A stretch of DNA of 39,871 bases from Sideroxydans sp. Its GTDB lineage: Bacteria > Pseudomonadota > Gammaproteobacteria > Burkholderiales > Gallionellaceae. Of this stretch, positions 23,552 to 32,230 are shown one piece after another. Where the stretch lies: contig DAIDAJ010000093.1 of assembly GCA_027310665.1 (NCBI GenBank), positions 1-39,871 of the forward strand. Direction: 5' to 3'. The stretch's first letter is position 1. Every line of letters starts with the position of its first letter. Both the position numbers and the translations under genes were made by a program. The notes beneath the pieces were generated by a model. That model was not told the DNA's origin and searched no databases. It worked only from the letters and a program-made list of their open reading frames with translations.

Positions 23552-24040
23552 ATGAAAAACCTCATTAATTTCTTCAAGAGTTTTTTGCTGCTCGAGTTCC
23601 TCAAGGGGTTCTCGGTGACCGGGCATTATTTTTTCGCGCGCCATATCACTGTGGAGTATCCGGAGGAAAAGACGCCGCAAAGCTTCCGCTTCCGTGGTTT
23701 GCATGCGCAACGCCGCTATCCCAATGGCGAGGAGCGTTGCATCGGCTGCAAACTGTGCGAAGCCGTATGCCCGGCACTTGCGATCAAGATCGAGGTGGCC
23801 GAGCGCGAAGACGGTACGCGCCGTACTACGCAATACGATATCGACCTGGTCAAATGCATCTTCTGCGGCTTTTGCGAAGAATCCTGCCCCGTGGATGCCA
23901 TCGTCGAAACGCGCATTTACGAGTACCACGGCGAGAAGCGCGGCGACCTGTATTACACCAAGCCCATGCTGCTGGCGATCGGCGACAAATATGAAGAGCA
24001 GATCGCCAAGGATAGGGCTGCCGATGCCAAGTATCGGTAA
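23552..24040 (+). CDS. nuoI: NADH-quinone oxidoreductase subunit I
   Basis: NuoI is the TYKY-type ferredoxin subunit carrying clusters N6a and N6b between NuoG and NuoB. The 162-residue protein has two classical 4Fe-4S motifs: Cys63, Cys66, Cys69, Cys73 ([12 protein letters not shown]) and Cys102, Cys105, Cys108, Cys112 ([12 protein letters not shown]). An amphipathic N-terminal membrane-associating helix precedes them. It is spaced 17 nt from nuoH, with GAGGA before the ATG. Confidence 0.97.
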   Translation: MKNLINFFKSFLLLEFLKGFSVTGHYFFARHITVEYPEEKTPQSFRFRGLHAQRRYPNGEERCIGCKLCEAVCPALAIKIEVAEREDGTRRTTQYDIDLVKCIFCGFCEESCPVDAIVETRIYEYHGEKRGDLYYTKPMLLAIGDKYEEQIAKDRAADAKYR

Positions 24041-24054
24041 TCAGAGGATGCCAC

Positions 24055-24699
24055 ATGAACATTGAAACCCTGTTCTACCTGTTTGCCATCGTGACCGTTT
24101 TTGCGGCGCTACGTGTGATCACTTCGCGCAATCCGCTGCATGCAGTGTTGTTTCTGGTGCTGGCTTTTATCAGCAGCGCCGGTATCTGGATGTTGCTGGA
24201 AGCCGAATTTCTGGCGATTGCGCTGGTGCTGGTGTACGTCGGCGCGGTGATGGTGCTGTTCCTGTTCGTGGTGATGATGCTGGATATCAATATCGAGAAG
24301 CTGCGCCTGGGTTTCTGGCGCTGGTTACCGGTTGGACTCTTGCTGGCCGGCTTGATCGGGGTACAGATGGTGTGGGTGCTGGGAGCGAAAGAAACCTCCG
24401 CCGGGATGACCGCCGTCAAACATGCCTCCGATTACAGTAATACCAAGGAACTTGGGCGTCTGATCTATACCGATTATGTCTATCCCTTCGAGTTGGCAGC
24501 GGTGCTTTTGCTGATCGCGATGATCGCCGCGATCGCGCTGACATTGCGTAAACGACGCGATACCAAGAGGCAGAACATCAGCGAGCAGATCAAGGTTAGA
24601 AGACAGGATCGCGTGCGCATCGTTGCCGTACCATCGGCATACAAAGCGGGAGCGGAGCAAAATCCGGCCGTACTGCCGAATGGCCATACTGCAGATTAG
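24055..24699 (+). CDS. nuoJ: NADH-quinone oxidoreductase subunit J
   Basis: NuoJ is a five-helix membrane subunit. The 214-residue protein has the conserved third-helix region IALVLVYVGAVMVLFLFVVMML (around residues 58-79), which contains the pi-bulge area important for coupling. The C-terminal extension after the last helix is basic and Gln/Arg-rich, about 45 residues, and probably cytosolic. It follows nuoI by 14 nt. Confidence 0.96.
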   Translation: MNIETLFYLFAIVTVFAALRVITSRNPLHAVLFLVLAFISSAGIWMLLEAEFLAIALVLVYVGAVMVLFLFVVMMLDINIEKLRLGFWRWLPVGLLLAGLIGVQMVWVLGAKETSAGMTAVKHASDYSNTKELGRLIYTDYVYPFELAAVLLLIAMIAAIALTLRKRRDTKRQNISEQIKVRRQDRVRIVAVPSAYKAGAEQNPAVLPNGHTAD

Positions 24700-24714
24700 A
24701 GCAAAGGGGGAATT

Positions 24715-25026
24715 ATGTTGAATCTGGGTCTGTCGCATTATCTGGTGTCGAGCGCAGTGCTGTTCGCCATCAGCGTGGTTGGCATCTTCCTGAACCGCAA
24801 GAACCTGATCGTGTTGCTGATGGCGATCGAACTTATGTTGCTGGCGGTGAACACCAATTTCATCGCATTCTCCCATTACCTGAACGATCCGGCGGGTCAG
24901 GTGTTCGTATTCTTTATCCTCACCGTGGCGGCGGCAGAAGCGGCAATCGGTCTGGCGATCCTGGTGGTGCTGTTCCGTAACCTGCGCACTATCAATGTGG
25001 ATGAACTCGGCAGCTTGAAAGGTTGA
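24715..25026 (+). CDS. nuoK: NADH-quinone oxidoreductase subunit K
   Basis: NuoK is the MrpC-like three-helix subunit. The 103-residue protein contains the conserved membrane glutamates in [19 protein letters not shown] and [14 protein letters not shown], which belong to the central hydrophilic axis for proton transfer. AAAGGGGG lies a few bases before ATG 24715. The stop overlaps the nuoL start by one base. Confidence 0.96.
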   Translation: MLNLGLSHYLVSSAVLFAISVVGIFLNRKNLIVLLMAIELMLLAVNTNFIAFSHYLNDPAGQVFVFFILTVAAAEAAIGLAILVVLFRNLRTINVDELGSLKG

Positions 25027-27017
25027 TGCACATGGAAATGCAGAGTCTGTATTTGCTGGTACCGCTGGCCCCGCTGGTCGGCGCCTTGGCTGCGGGGCTG
25101 TTCGGTAACGTACTGGGGCGTGCGTGGTCGCATCGGATCACGATCGCGCTGGTGGCCGTGTCGTTCTTTGCCTCGCTGGTGATCTACCGGGATGTGATGG
25201 CCGGGCACTTGTTCAACGGCACGGTGTACAAGTGGATGTCTTCAGACATCACCAGCTTCGAAGTCGGCTTCCTGATCGACCGGCTGACCGTGATGATGAT
25301 GCTGGTCGTGACTTTCGTCTCGCTCATGGTCCATATCTACACCATCGGTTATATGGAAGACGACCCTGGCTACCAGCGTTTCTTCAGCTACATCTCGTTG
25401 TTCACCTTTTCCATGCTGATGCTGGTGATGGCCAACAATTTCATGCAACTGTTCTTCGGATGGGAAGCGGTAGGCCTGGTGTCATACCTGCTGATCGGCT
25501 TTTGGTACACACGCCCCACGGCGATTTACGCCAACCTGAAGGCCTTCCTGGTCAACCGTGTGGGTGACTTCGGTTTCCTGCTCGGCATCGGTCTGGTGCT
25601 GATGGTGTTCGGTACGCTGGATTACCAGTCGGTGTTCACCAATGCCCATAACTATGTCAACGACATGGCGCCCATTCCCGGTGTTTCAGTGGGCCTGCTG
25701 ACGGCGATATGCATCCTGCTGTTCATCGGCGCGATGGGCAAGAGCGCGCAGTTCCCGCTGCATGTGTGGCTGCCCGATTCGATGGAAGGCCCGACGCCGA
25801 TCTCCGCCCTGATCCATGCGGCAACCATGGTGACCGCCGGTATCTTCATGGTGGCGCGCATGTCGCCGCTGTTCGAGTTGTCCGACACGGCCCTCTCTTT
25901 CGTGATGGTCATCGGTGCGATCACCGCATTGTTCATGGGCTTTCTGGGCATCATCCAGAACGATATCAAACGCGTGGTGGCGTATTCCACACTTTCGCAA
26001 CTCGGTTACATGACGGTGGCGCTTGGGGCATCGGCGTATTCCGCAGCCGTGTTCCACCTGATGACGCACGCGTTCTTCAAAGCGCTGCTGTTCCTGGCCG
26101 CGGGTTCGGTGATCATCGCGATGCACCACGACCAGGACATCCGCAACATGGGCGGTCTGCGCAAATACATGCCGATCACCTGGATCACCTCGTTGATCGG
26201 CTCGCTGGCCCTGATCGGTACGCCTTTCTTTTCGGGTTTCTATTCCAAGGACAGCATCATCGAGGCGGTCGGCATGTCGCACCTGCCAGGCTCCGGCTTT
26301 GCCTATTTTGCGGTGGTGGCGGGTGTGTTCGTCACTGCCTTTTATTCCTTCCGCATGTACTTCCTCGTGTTCCACGGAGAAGAGCGTTTCGGCAAGGAAC
26401 ACCATGGCCATGACGAACATCATGGTCTGGCGCCGGGACAAAAGCCGCACGAGACTTCATGGGTCGTGACATTGCCGCTGATATTGCTGGCCATCCCGTC
26501 CGTATTGATCGGTTTCATCACCATCGAACCGATGTTGTTCGGCGACTATTTCCTTGATGCCATCTACATCGGCTCCAACCATCATGCGCTGGTTGAGATG
26601 CGTGAGGAGTTCCACGGTGCTTTTGCCATGGCACTGCATGCGCTGGTTTCCTTGCCGTTCTGGCTGGCGCTCGGGGGAGCGGTCAGCGCGTGGTTCCTCT
26701 ACATGAAGCGCCCGGACATTCCCGAGACCATCAAGCGGAAGTTCTCCGGCATCTATTCCGTACTGGACAACAAGTACTACTTCGACCGGTTCAACGACTG
26801 GTTCTTCGCGGGCGGCGCACGCGGGGCAAGCCGGTTATTGTGGAAGTTCGGCGACGTGAAACTGATCGACGGCTTCTTTGTGAACGGCTCGGCCAGACTG
26901 GTAGGCATGTTTTCCGGTGTGCTGCGCGGTTTCCAGACCGGCTATGTCTATCACTACGCATTCTGGATGATCATCGGCGTTTCCGCACTGCTGACCGTGC
27001 GGACATGGTTCGAATAA
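25026..27017 (+). CDS. nuoL: NADH-quinone oxidoreductase subunit L
   Basis: NuoL is the distal antiporter-like proton-pumping subunit with the long lateral helix at its C-terminus. About 663 residues from ATG 25026 (TGATG overlap with nuoK); ATGs at 25032 and 25038 are also possible. Family signatures are NNFMQLFFGWEAVGLVSYLLIG, FPLHVWLPDSMEGPTPISALIHAATMV with the pump lysine/histidine neighbourhood, and the His-rich loop around HHGHDEHHG (residues about 460-470). The C-terminal lateral helix and anchor helix are visible. Confidence 0.97.
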   Translation: MHMEMQSLYLLVPLAPLVGALAAGLFGNVLGRAWSHRITIALVAVSFFASLVIYRDVMAGHLFNGTVYKWMSSDITSFEVGFLIDRLTVMMMLVVTFVSLMVHIYTIGYMEDDPGYQRFFSYISLFTFSMLMLVMANNFMQLFFGWEAVGLVSYLLIGFWYTRPTAIYANLKAFLVNRVGDFGFLLGIGLVLMVFGTLDYQSVFTNAHNYVNDMAPIPGVSVGLLTAICILLFIGAMGKSAQFPLHVWLPDSMEGPTPISALIHAATMVTAGIFMVARMSPLFELSDTALSFVMVIGAITALFMGFLGIIQNDIKRVVAYSTLSQLGYMTVALGASAYSAAVFHLMTHAFFKALLFLAAGSVIIAMHHDQDIRNMGGLRKYMPITWITSLIGSLALIGTPFFSGFYSKDSIIEAVGMSHLPGSGFAYFAVVAGVFVTAFYSFRMYFLVFHGEERFGKEHHGHDEHHGLAPGQKPHETSWVVTLPLILLAIPSVLIGFITIEPMLFGDYFLDAIYIGSNHHALVEMREEFHGAFAMALHALVSLPFWLALGGAVSAWFLYMKRPDIPETIKRKFSGIYSVLDNKYYFDRFNDWFFAGGARGASRLLWKFGDVKLIDGFFVNGSARLVGMFSGVLRGFQTGYVYHYAFWMIIGVSALLTVRTWFE

Positions 27018-27049
27018 GGCAACACTAGAGAAGAGCTGAAGGAACAAGC

Positions 27050-28543
27050 ATGATTTTCGGATACCCATTGTTAAGCGCCGCCGTCTGGTTGCCCATCCTT
27101 TTCGGCTTGCTGGTACTGGCTACCGGCAACGACCGCAATGCAAAAATGGCACGGACTATCGCGTTGGTTGGCGCGATCCTGAGTTTCCTGGTCACGATCC
27201 CGCTGTATACCGGATTCGACCGCATGACCAGCGACATGCAGTTCGTCGAGATGAAAGACTGGATCGCGCGTTTCAACATCCACTATCACCTGGGGGTGGA
27301 CGGCATCTCCGTATTGTTCGTTCTGCTTAACAGTTTTTTCACGCCGCTGGTGGTCATTGCTGGCTGGAAAGTCATCGAGAAGCGCGTGGCACAATACATG
27401 GCGGCGTTCCTGATCATGTCGGGTCTGGTCAATGGCGTATTCGTCGCGCTGGATGCGATGCTGTTCTACGTGTTCTGGGAAGCGATGCTGATCCCGATGT
27501 TCATCATCATCGGTGTGTGGGGTGGCCCAAACCGCGTGTACGCGGCGCTCAAGTTCTTCCTCTACACCTTGCTGGGTTCCTTGTTGATGCTGGTTGCCCT
27601 GCTGTACCTGTATCACCAGTCCGGCGGCAGTTTCGAGATACTGGACTTCCATCGCATGGCGATGCCGTCCCTGTCCGCGCAGATACTGGTGTTCATCGCG
27701 TTCTTCATGGCGTTCTCGGTGAAAGTGCCAATGGTGCCGGTACATACCTGGTTGCCGGATGCGCACGTTGAAGCGCCGACAGGCGGTTCCGTCGTGCTGG
27801 CGGCGATCATGCTGAAGGTCGGTGCTTACGGCTTCATTCGCTTCTCCCTGCCCATCACGCCCGATGCCAGCCACTACCTGGCGCCGGTCATGATCACGCT
27901 GTCGCTGATCGCGGTGGTATATATCGGCCTGGTTGCGCTGACCCAATCCGACATGAAGAAACTGGTCGCCTATTCTTCCATTTCCCACATGGGCTTCGTT
28001 ACCCTGGGCTTCTTCATCTTCAACGCTTACGGTATGGAAGGCGCGTTGCTGCAGATGATCTCGCACGGATTCGTGGCGGGCGCGCTGTTCCTGTGCATCG
28101 GCGTGTTGTATGACCGGGTACATTCACGCCAGATCGTCGATTACGGCGGCGTGGCCAAGAAAATGCCGATATTCGCCGCATTCTTCATGCTGTTCGCCAT
28201 GGCCAACAGCGGCTTGCCGGGCACTAGCGGCTTTGTGGGCGAATTCATGGTGATCATGGGGGCGGTCAAAGCCAACTTCTGGTATGCCTTCCTCGCCGCC
28301 AGCACGCTGATCTTCGGCGCGGCCTACACGTTATGGATGTACAAACGCGTGATCTTCGGCGCAATCACCAACGACCATGTCGCCCATCTGCGCGACATCG
28401 GTAACCGCGAAAAACTCGTCTTCGTCTTTCTGACAGTCGCTGTGTTGGGTATGGGGTTGTATCCCCTGCCGTTCGCCGACATCATGCATACAACGGTGAA
28501 TGACCTGCTGGTGCATCTGGCCACTCCCAAAGTTCTGAATTGA
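27050..28543 (+). CDS. nuoM: NADH-quinone oxidoreductase subunit M
   Basis: NuoM is the middle antiporter-like subunit of complex I. The 497-residue protein has about 14 helices with the conserved Glu in [17 protein letters not shown], the pump segment [23 protein letters not shown], and [10 protein letters not shown]. It follows nuoL by 32 nt, with AAGGA before the ATG. Confidence 0.97.
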   Translation: MIFGYPLLSAAVWLPILFGLLVLATGNDRNAKMARTIALVGAILSFLVTIPLYTGFDRMTSDMQFVEMKDWIARFNIHYHLGVDGISVLFVLLNSFFTPLVVIAGWKVIEKRVAQYMAAFLIMSGLVNGVFVALDAMLFYVFWEAMLIPMFIIIGVWGGPNRVYAALKFFLYTLLGSLLMLVALLYLYHQSGGSFEILDFHRMAMPSLSAQILVFIAFFMAFSVKVPMVPVHTWLPDAHVEAPTGGSVVLAAIMLKVGAYGFIRFSLPITPDASHYLAPVMITLSLIAVVYIGLVALTQSDMKKLVAYSSISHMGFVTLGFFIFNAYGMEGALLQMISHGFVAGALFLCIGVLYDRVHSRQIVDYGGVAKKMPIFAAFFMLFAMANSGLPGTSGFVGEFMVIMGAVKANFWYAFLAASTLIFGAAYTLWMYKRVIFGAITNDHVAHLRDIGNREKLVFVFLTVAVLGMGLYPLPFADIMHTTVNDLLVHLATPKVLN

Positions 28544-28550
28544 GGAAAAC

Positions 28551-29999
28551 ATGAATCTTCTCTCCTCCCTGTCCCCGGCCTACGCAGAGATATTCCTGCT
28601 CGTGATGGTGTGCGCGATCCTCATCACGGATCTGTTCATCGTCAATCACACCAAGACAATCACCTACCTGTTGGTGCAGCTCAGCCTGCTGGGTTGCTCG
28701 CTGATCACCGTGTCGACGCATGAAGACGGAATCGTGCATATCTTCCACCATATGTTCGTGGACGATCTGATGTCCGACGTGCTCAAGCTGCTGACCTATC
28801 TGTCGGTGTCCATGATGCTGGTGTATTCGCGCAGCTACCTGATGGCGCGGGGACTGTTCACCGGCGAGTTCCTGGCGCTGGTGCTGTTTGCCACACTGGG
28901 CATGATGGTGATGATCTCCGCGAGCAATTTCATCTCCCTGTATCTGGGCTTGGAACTGCTTGCATTGAGCCTGTATACCCTGGTCGCCCTGCAACGCGAT
29001 TCGGCGATAGCCACCGAATCCGCGATGAAATATTTCATCCTGGGCGCGATGGCCTCCGGCTTCCTGCTCTATGGCATGTCCATGCTTTATGGCGCTACCG
29101 GCTCGCTGGACGTGAACCGCATCGCCGAAGTCATCCATCAAGGCACGGCGAACAAGCCGCTGCTGGTGTTCGGCCTGGCCTTCATCGTGGCGGGGCTGGC
29201 GTTCAAGCTTGGCGCCGTCCCGTTCCATATGTGGGTGCCCGACGTGTATCAGGGCGCGCCCACCGCGATGACCATGTTCATCGGCTCCGCCCCCAAGCTG
29301 GCGGCCTTCGCCTTTGTCATGCGCCTTCTGGTGGAAGCCCTGCAGCCGCTGATGATCGACTGGTCGGGGATGTTGATGATTCTGTCCGTGCTGTCGATGG
29401 CCGTGGGCAACATCACCGCGATCGCGCAGACCAACCTCAAACGCATGTTCGCTTATTCGACCATCGCCCATATGGGCTTCCTGCTCATTGGCGTGTTGAG
29501 CGGAACGGTTGAAGGCTACGGCTCCTCCATGTTCTATGCCGTGGTCTACGTGCTGATGAGCCTGGGGGGATTCGGCATGATCATGCTGTTGTCCCGCGAA
29601 GGATTCGAAGCGGACAACCTGAACGACTTCAAGGGGCTCAATCAGCGCAGTCCGTGGCTGGCATTCATGATGCTGCTGCTGATGTTCTCCATGGCAGGTG
29701 TGCCACCGACTGTCGGATTCTATGCCAAGTTCTCCGTGCTGAACGCGGCGGTCCAGACGGGGCATCTGCCGCTGGTGGTGATGGCTGTGCTGTTCTCCCT
29801 GATCGGAGCCTTCTACTACCTGCGCATCGTCAAGCTGATGTATTTCGATGCGCCGGAGAGCCACGAAAAGCTCTACATCCAGCCGGACAGCAGCCTGCTC
29901 ATTTCCATCAACGGACTGGCAGTCCTGGCGCTTGGCCTGCTGCCCAATACGCTGATGTCCGTGTGCGCCGTTTCGGTGCAACAATCGTTGCTGCACTGA
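28551..29999 (+). CDS. nuoN: NADH-quinone oxidoreductase subunit N
   Basis: NuoN is the third antiporter-like subunit and completes the 14-gene set. The 482-residue protein has [21 protein letters not shown] with the conserved glutamate, [21 protein letters not shown], and [13 protein letters not shown]. It lies 7 nt after nuoM with GAGGAAAAC as ribosome site. A strong intrinsic terminator follows 18 nt after the stop. Confidence 0.97.
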   Translation: MNLLSSLSPAYAEIFLLVMVCAILITDLFIVNHTKTITYLLVQLSLLGCSLITVSTHEDGIVHIFHHMFVDDLMSDVLKLLTYLSVSMMLVYSRSYLMARGLFTGEFLALVLFATLGMMVMISASNFISLYLGLELLALSLYTLVALQRDSAIATESAMKYFILGAMASGFLLYGMSMLYGATGSLDVNRIAEVIHQGTANKPLLVFGLAFIVAGLAFKLGAVPFHMWVPDVYQGAPTAMTMFIGSAPKLAAFAFVMRLLVEALQPLMIDWSGMLMILSVLSMAVGNITAIAQTNLKRMFAYSTIAHMGFLLIGVLSGTVEGYGSSMFYAVVYVLMSLGGFGMIMLLSREGFEADNLNDFKGLNQRSPWLAFMMLLLMFSMAGVPPTVGFYAKFSVLNAAVQTGHLPLVVMAVLFSLIGAFYYLRIVKLMYFDAPESHEKLYIQPDSSLLISINGLAVLALGLLPNTLMSVCAVSVQQSLLH

Positions 30000-30014
30000 C
30001 TGAAGGCTGGTTTT

Positions 30015-30050
30015 GAACGAACACTCCCGCCAAGGCGGGAGTGTTCGTTT
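30015..30050 (+). terminator. Intrinsic terminator of the nuo operon
   Basis: The arms CGAACACTCCCGCC (30018-30031) and GGCGGGAGTGTTCG (30034-30047) are perfect. The stem extends two to three further pairs with flanking AA/TT, then TTT. The stem is 14-17 bp with a minimal loop. The ribosome site of the next gene starts at 30052, directly after it, so the Nudix gene is reachable only by read-through or by a promoter inside nuoN. Confidence 0.85.
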
Positions 30051-30063
30051 CAGGAGAATGAAT

Positions 30064-30618
30064 ATGGATCTGACCGAAAAACGACTCGATAGCCAAGTGA
30101 TGTACGACGGCGGCTTCATCGAAGTGCTCAAGGATACTGTGTTGTTGCCCGATGGAAGCACGAGCACGCGCGAGTACATCACCCATCCCGGTGCAGTCGC
30201 GATGCTTGCCATGCTGGACAACGGCAATCTGGTGATGGAGCGGCAGTTCCGCTATCCCCTTCATCGCGAATTCATCGAGCTGCCGGCCGGCAAGATCGAC
30301 GACGGCGAAGACATTCTGGTCACCGCACAGCGCGAACTGCTGGAAGAGACCGGCTACGTGGCTGGCGAATGGATACATCTCACCACAGCCTGGCCGTGCA
30401 TCGGATATTCCGACGAACGTATGGAGTACTTCCTTGCGCGCGGATTGAAGCATGTGGGGAGAAAGCTGGACGATGGAGAATTCCTTGAAGTGTTCGAGCT
30501 TGCACTGGATCAAGCCATTGAGTGGATACGTCTGGGCAAGATCACAGACAGCAAGACCATCGTCGGCCTGTTCTGGCTGGAGAAAGTATTAAGTTCGGGC
30601 TGGCCTGCACCTAAATAA
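30064..30618 (+). CDS. nudF: Nudix hydrolase, ADP-ribose/ADP-sugar pyrophosphatase type
   Basis: This protein is likely to hydrolyse ADP-ribose to AMP and ribose-5-phosphate, clearing a reactive NAD breakdown product. The 184-residue protein has a full Nudix box: Gly76, Glu82, Arg90, Glu91, Glu94, Glu95, Gly97. It is preceded by QFRYPLHREFIELPAGK, typical of the NudF/ADPRase subfamily. The start is chosen at ATG 30064 because AGGAG lies 7 nt upstream; the ATG at 30058 is too close. Placement behind nuo is suggestive of NAD metabolism, but that link is inference. The gene symbol is by subfamily similarity. Confidence 0.85.
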   Translation: MDLTEKRLDSQVMYDGGFIEVLKDTVLLPDGSTSTREYITHPGAVAMLAMLDNGNLVMERQFRYPLHREFIELPAGKIDDGEDILVTAQRELLEETGYVAGEWIHLTTAWPCIGYSDERMEYFLARGLKHVGRKLDDGEFLEVFELALDQAIEWIRLGKITDSKTIVGLFWLEKVLSSGWPAPK

Positions 30619-30628
30619 GGCATCATTC

Positions 30629-30745
30629 TGGTGCGCTAGTTATGCAAATGCACCATATTGGAGAATTGCCCGCTCTTAAATATCCGATGAAAAATAAAAT
30701 TATCAGATAAATCAATGTATGTTTTATCTGGCATGGTGCTTGCAT
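30629..30745 (+). promoter_or_regulatory. NtrC-type enhancer and sigma-54 promoter of amt
   Basis: TGGCAT-N5-TTGCAT (30729-30745) fits the sigma-54 -24/-12 consensus, with GG (30730-30731) and GC (30742-30743) ten bases apart. Upstream, 30649-30665 (TGCACCATATTGGAGAA) matches 13 of 17 positions of the classical NtrC site, and TGGTGC at 30629-30634 forms an inverted pair with GCACCA at 30650-30655. The enhancer lies roughly 80-100 bp before the -24 element or start, as expected for NtrC activation under nitrogen limitation. Confidence 0.8.
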
Positions 30746-30779
30746 GCGTTCCGCCGGATTGCACTAATTAGGAGATGAT

Positions 30780-31982
30780 ATGGAAAACCTGAAGGTCGGA
30801 ACTGATGCATTGTTCATTTTATTGGGCGCCATAATGGTGCTTGCGATGCATGCCGGGTTCGCATTTCTGGAACTCGGTACCGTACGGAAAAAAAACCAAG
30901 TCAACGCATTGGTGAAGATACTTTCCGATTTTGCCATTTCCACGCTTGCCTATTTTTTTATCGGTTACAGCATTGCTTACGGTGTCAATTTCTTTTCGGG
31001 TGCGGAGGAATTGGCCCAGAAGAATGGGTATGAACTGGTCAAGTTCTTCTTCCTGCTCACGTTCGCAGCGGCGATTCCCGCCATCGTTTCCGGCGGCGTG
31101 GCGGAGCGGGCACGTTTCAATCCCATGCTTGCCGCGACTTTCGTGCTGGTCGGCTTCGTCTATCCCTTCTTCGAGGGCATTGCCTGGAACCATCGTTTCG
31201 GCATTCAGGATTGGCTGAACGTACATTTCGGTGCCGAGTTTCACGACTTCGCAGGCTCGGTGGTCGTGCATGCGGTAGGCGGCTGGTTAGGCTTGGCGGC
31301 CGTTCTGATGCTCGGTTCGCGCCATGGGCGTTACAACAAGGACGGTCGCATCTCCGCTCATCCCCCTTCCAGCATTCCCTTTCTGGCGCTCGGTGCATGG
31401 GTGCTCACAGTCGGCTGGTTCGGTTTCAATGTCATGTCGGCGCAGACCATAGACAAGATCAGCGGCCTGGTCGCAGTAAATTCATTGATGGCAATGGTTG
31501 GCGGCACACTGGTCGCCTTGTGGGCTGGCAGAAACGACCCTGGCTTTGTGCATAACGGTCCGCTAGCCGGGCTCGTGGCAGTCTGTGCCGGTTCCGATTT
31601 GATGCATCCCCTTGGTGCCTTAATCACTGGCGGTGTGGCAGGCGGACTCTTCGTCTGGATGTTCACTCTCACACAGAACCGCTGGAAGATCGACGACGTA
31701 CTCGGTGTCTGGCCTCTGCATGGACTGTGCGGCGCATGGGGCGGCATTGCCGCAGGAATCTTCGGCGCAAAAGCGCTGGGGGGGATTGGTGGGATAAGCA
31801 TCGTGTCGCAACTTATCGGCACACTGCTGGGCATCGCCATCGCATTGATCGGCGGCTTTGCCGTCTATGGCCTGCTGAAAAACACCATTGGCATCCGCCT
31901 TAATCAGGAAGAGGAATTCAACGGTGCCGACCTGAGTATCCACAAGATCACCGCCACGCCGGAGCGGGAATCAGGTTGGTAA
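30780..31982 (+). CDS. amt: Ammonium transporter (Amt/MEP family)
   Basis: This is an inner-membrane channel that takes up ammonium. The 400-residue protein has about 11 helices and the twin pore histidines His164 (VVVHAVGG) and His314 (WPLHGLCGAWGG), plus the conserved Asp156. There is no cleavable signal peptide. The N-terminal region FLELGTVRKKNQVNAL differs from the GGLVRRKN form of E. coli AmtB, so it belongs to another Amt subgroup. TAGGAG precedes the ATG. The upstream sigma-54/NtrC elements indicate nitrogen control, but no glnK/glnB gene is adjacent, unlike the usual glnK-amtB pair. Confidence 0.93.
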   Translation: MENLKVGTDALFILLGAIMVLAMHAGFAFLELGTVRKKNQVNALVKILSDFAISTLAYFFIGYSIAYGVNFFSGAEELAQKNGYELVKFFFLLTFAAAIPAIVSGGVAERARFNPMLAATFVLVGFVYPFFEGIAWNHRFGIQDWLNVHFGAEFHDFAGSVVVHAVGGWLGLAAVLMLGSRHGRYNKDGRISAHPPSSIPFLALGAWVLTVGWFGFNVMSAQTIDKISGLVAVNSLMAMVGGTLVALWAGRNDPGFVHNGPLAGLVAVCAGSDLMHPLGALITGGVAGGLFVWMFTLTQNRWKIDDVLGVWPLHGLCGAWGGIAAGIFGAKALGGIGGISIVSQLIGTLLGIAIALIGGFAVYGLLKNTIGIRLNQEEEFNGADLSIHKITATPERESGW

Positions 31983-31995
31983 CGTTGATGGCGAG

Positions 31996-32224
31996 GAATA
32001 AAGTCCGTCGGACGAGAATAAAGTCTGTCGGAATAAGCCGAGCAGTCTCAATTGGACTAATTGGATGCCCTGATTAATTGGAAATATGGAGATAAATAAT
32101 GGGTAGTAACGTTGTGTTGGTATTGCTATGGGTTTGGTTAATAGGATTTCTCGGTACGCTAATTTACTTGCACAAGAAGAAATATTTCCCCAAATGATTT
32201 TGGAATAACGTCTGTCCGGGTAAG
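31996..32224 (+). repeat. Three direct copies of a ~22-bp repeat, transposon-end-like
   Basis: Copy 1 (31996-32012, GAATAAAGTCCGTCGGA) and copy 2 (32016-32037, starting GAATAAAGTCTGTCGGA) are tandem with a 20-bp period. Copy 3 (32203-32224, starting GAATAACGTCTGTCCGG) matches copy 2 at 18 of 22 positions, in the same orientation, just before the tniQ-family gene. Tandem repeats of about 20 bp are the usual transposase-binding array at ends of Tn7/Tn5053-type elements. I see no copies elsewhere in the window. Confidence 0.6.
32099..32197 (+). CDS. Predicted 32-residue single-span membrane peptide
   Basis: The frame reads MGSNVVLVLLWVWLIGFLGT followed by LIYLHKKKYFPK. One hydrophobic helix (about residues 5-24) is followed by a lysine-rich tail that should stay in the cytoplasm. 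GGAG at 32088-32091 lies 7 nt before ATG 32099, an ideal ribosome site, which is the main support for expression. I do not recognise the family. It lies between the transposon-end-like repeats. A leader-like or toxin-like role cannot be excluded from sequence alone. Confidence 0.5.
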   Translation: MGSNVVLVLLWVWLIGFLGTLIYLHKKKYFPK

Positions 32225-32230
32225 AGACGA

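Noticed and set aside
15632..29999. Unusual gene order or missing subunit in the nuo operon
   Set aside because: All fourteen subunits A to N are present in standard order with intact cluster ligands; an ordinary region.
28482..30227. 581-codon open frame antisense to nuoN and the Nudix gene
   Set aside because: It runs through the nuo terminator and has a His/Gln-rich composition typical of reversed membrane-protein codons; no homology recognised.
31996..32224. CRISPR array
   Set aside because: Only three degenerate copies, with a 20-bp period leaving no real spacers between the first two and 166 bp to the third; no cas genes.
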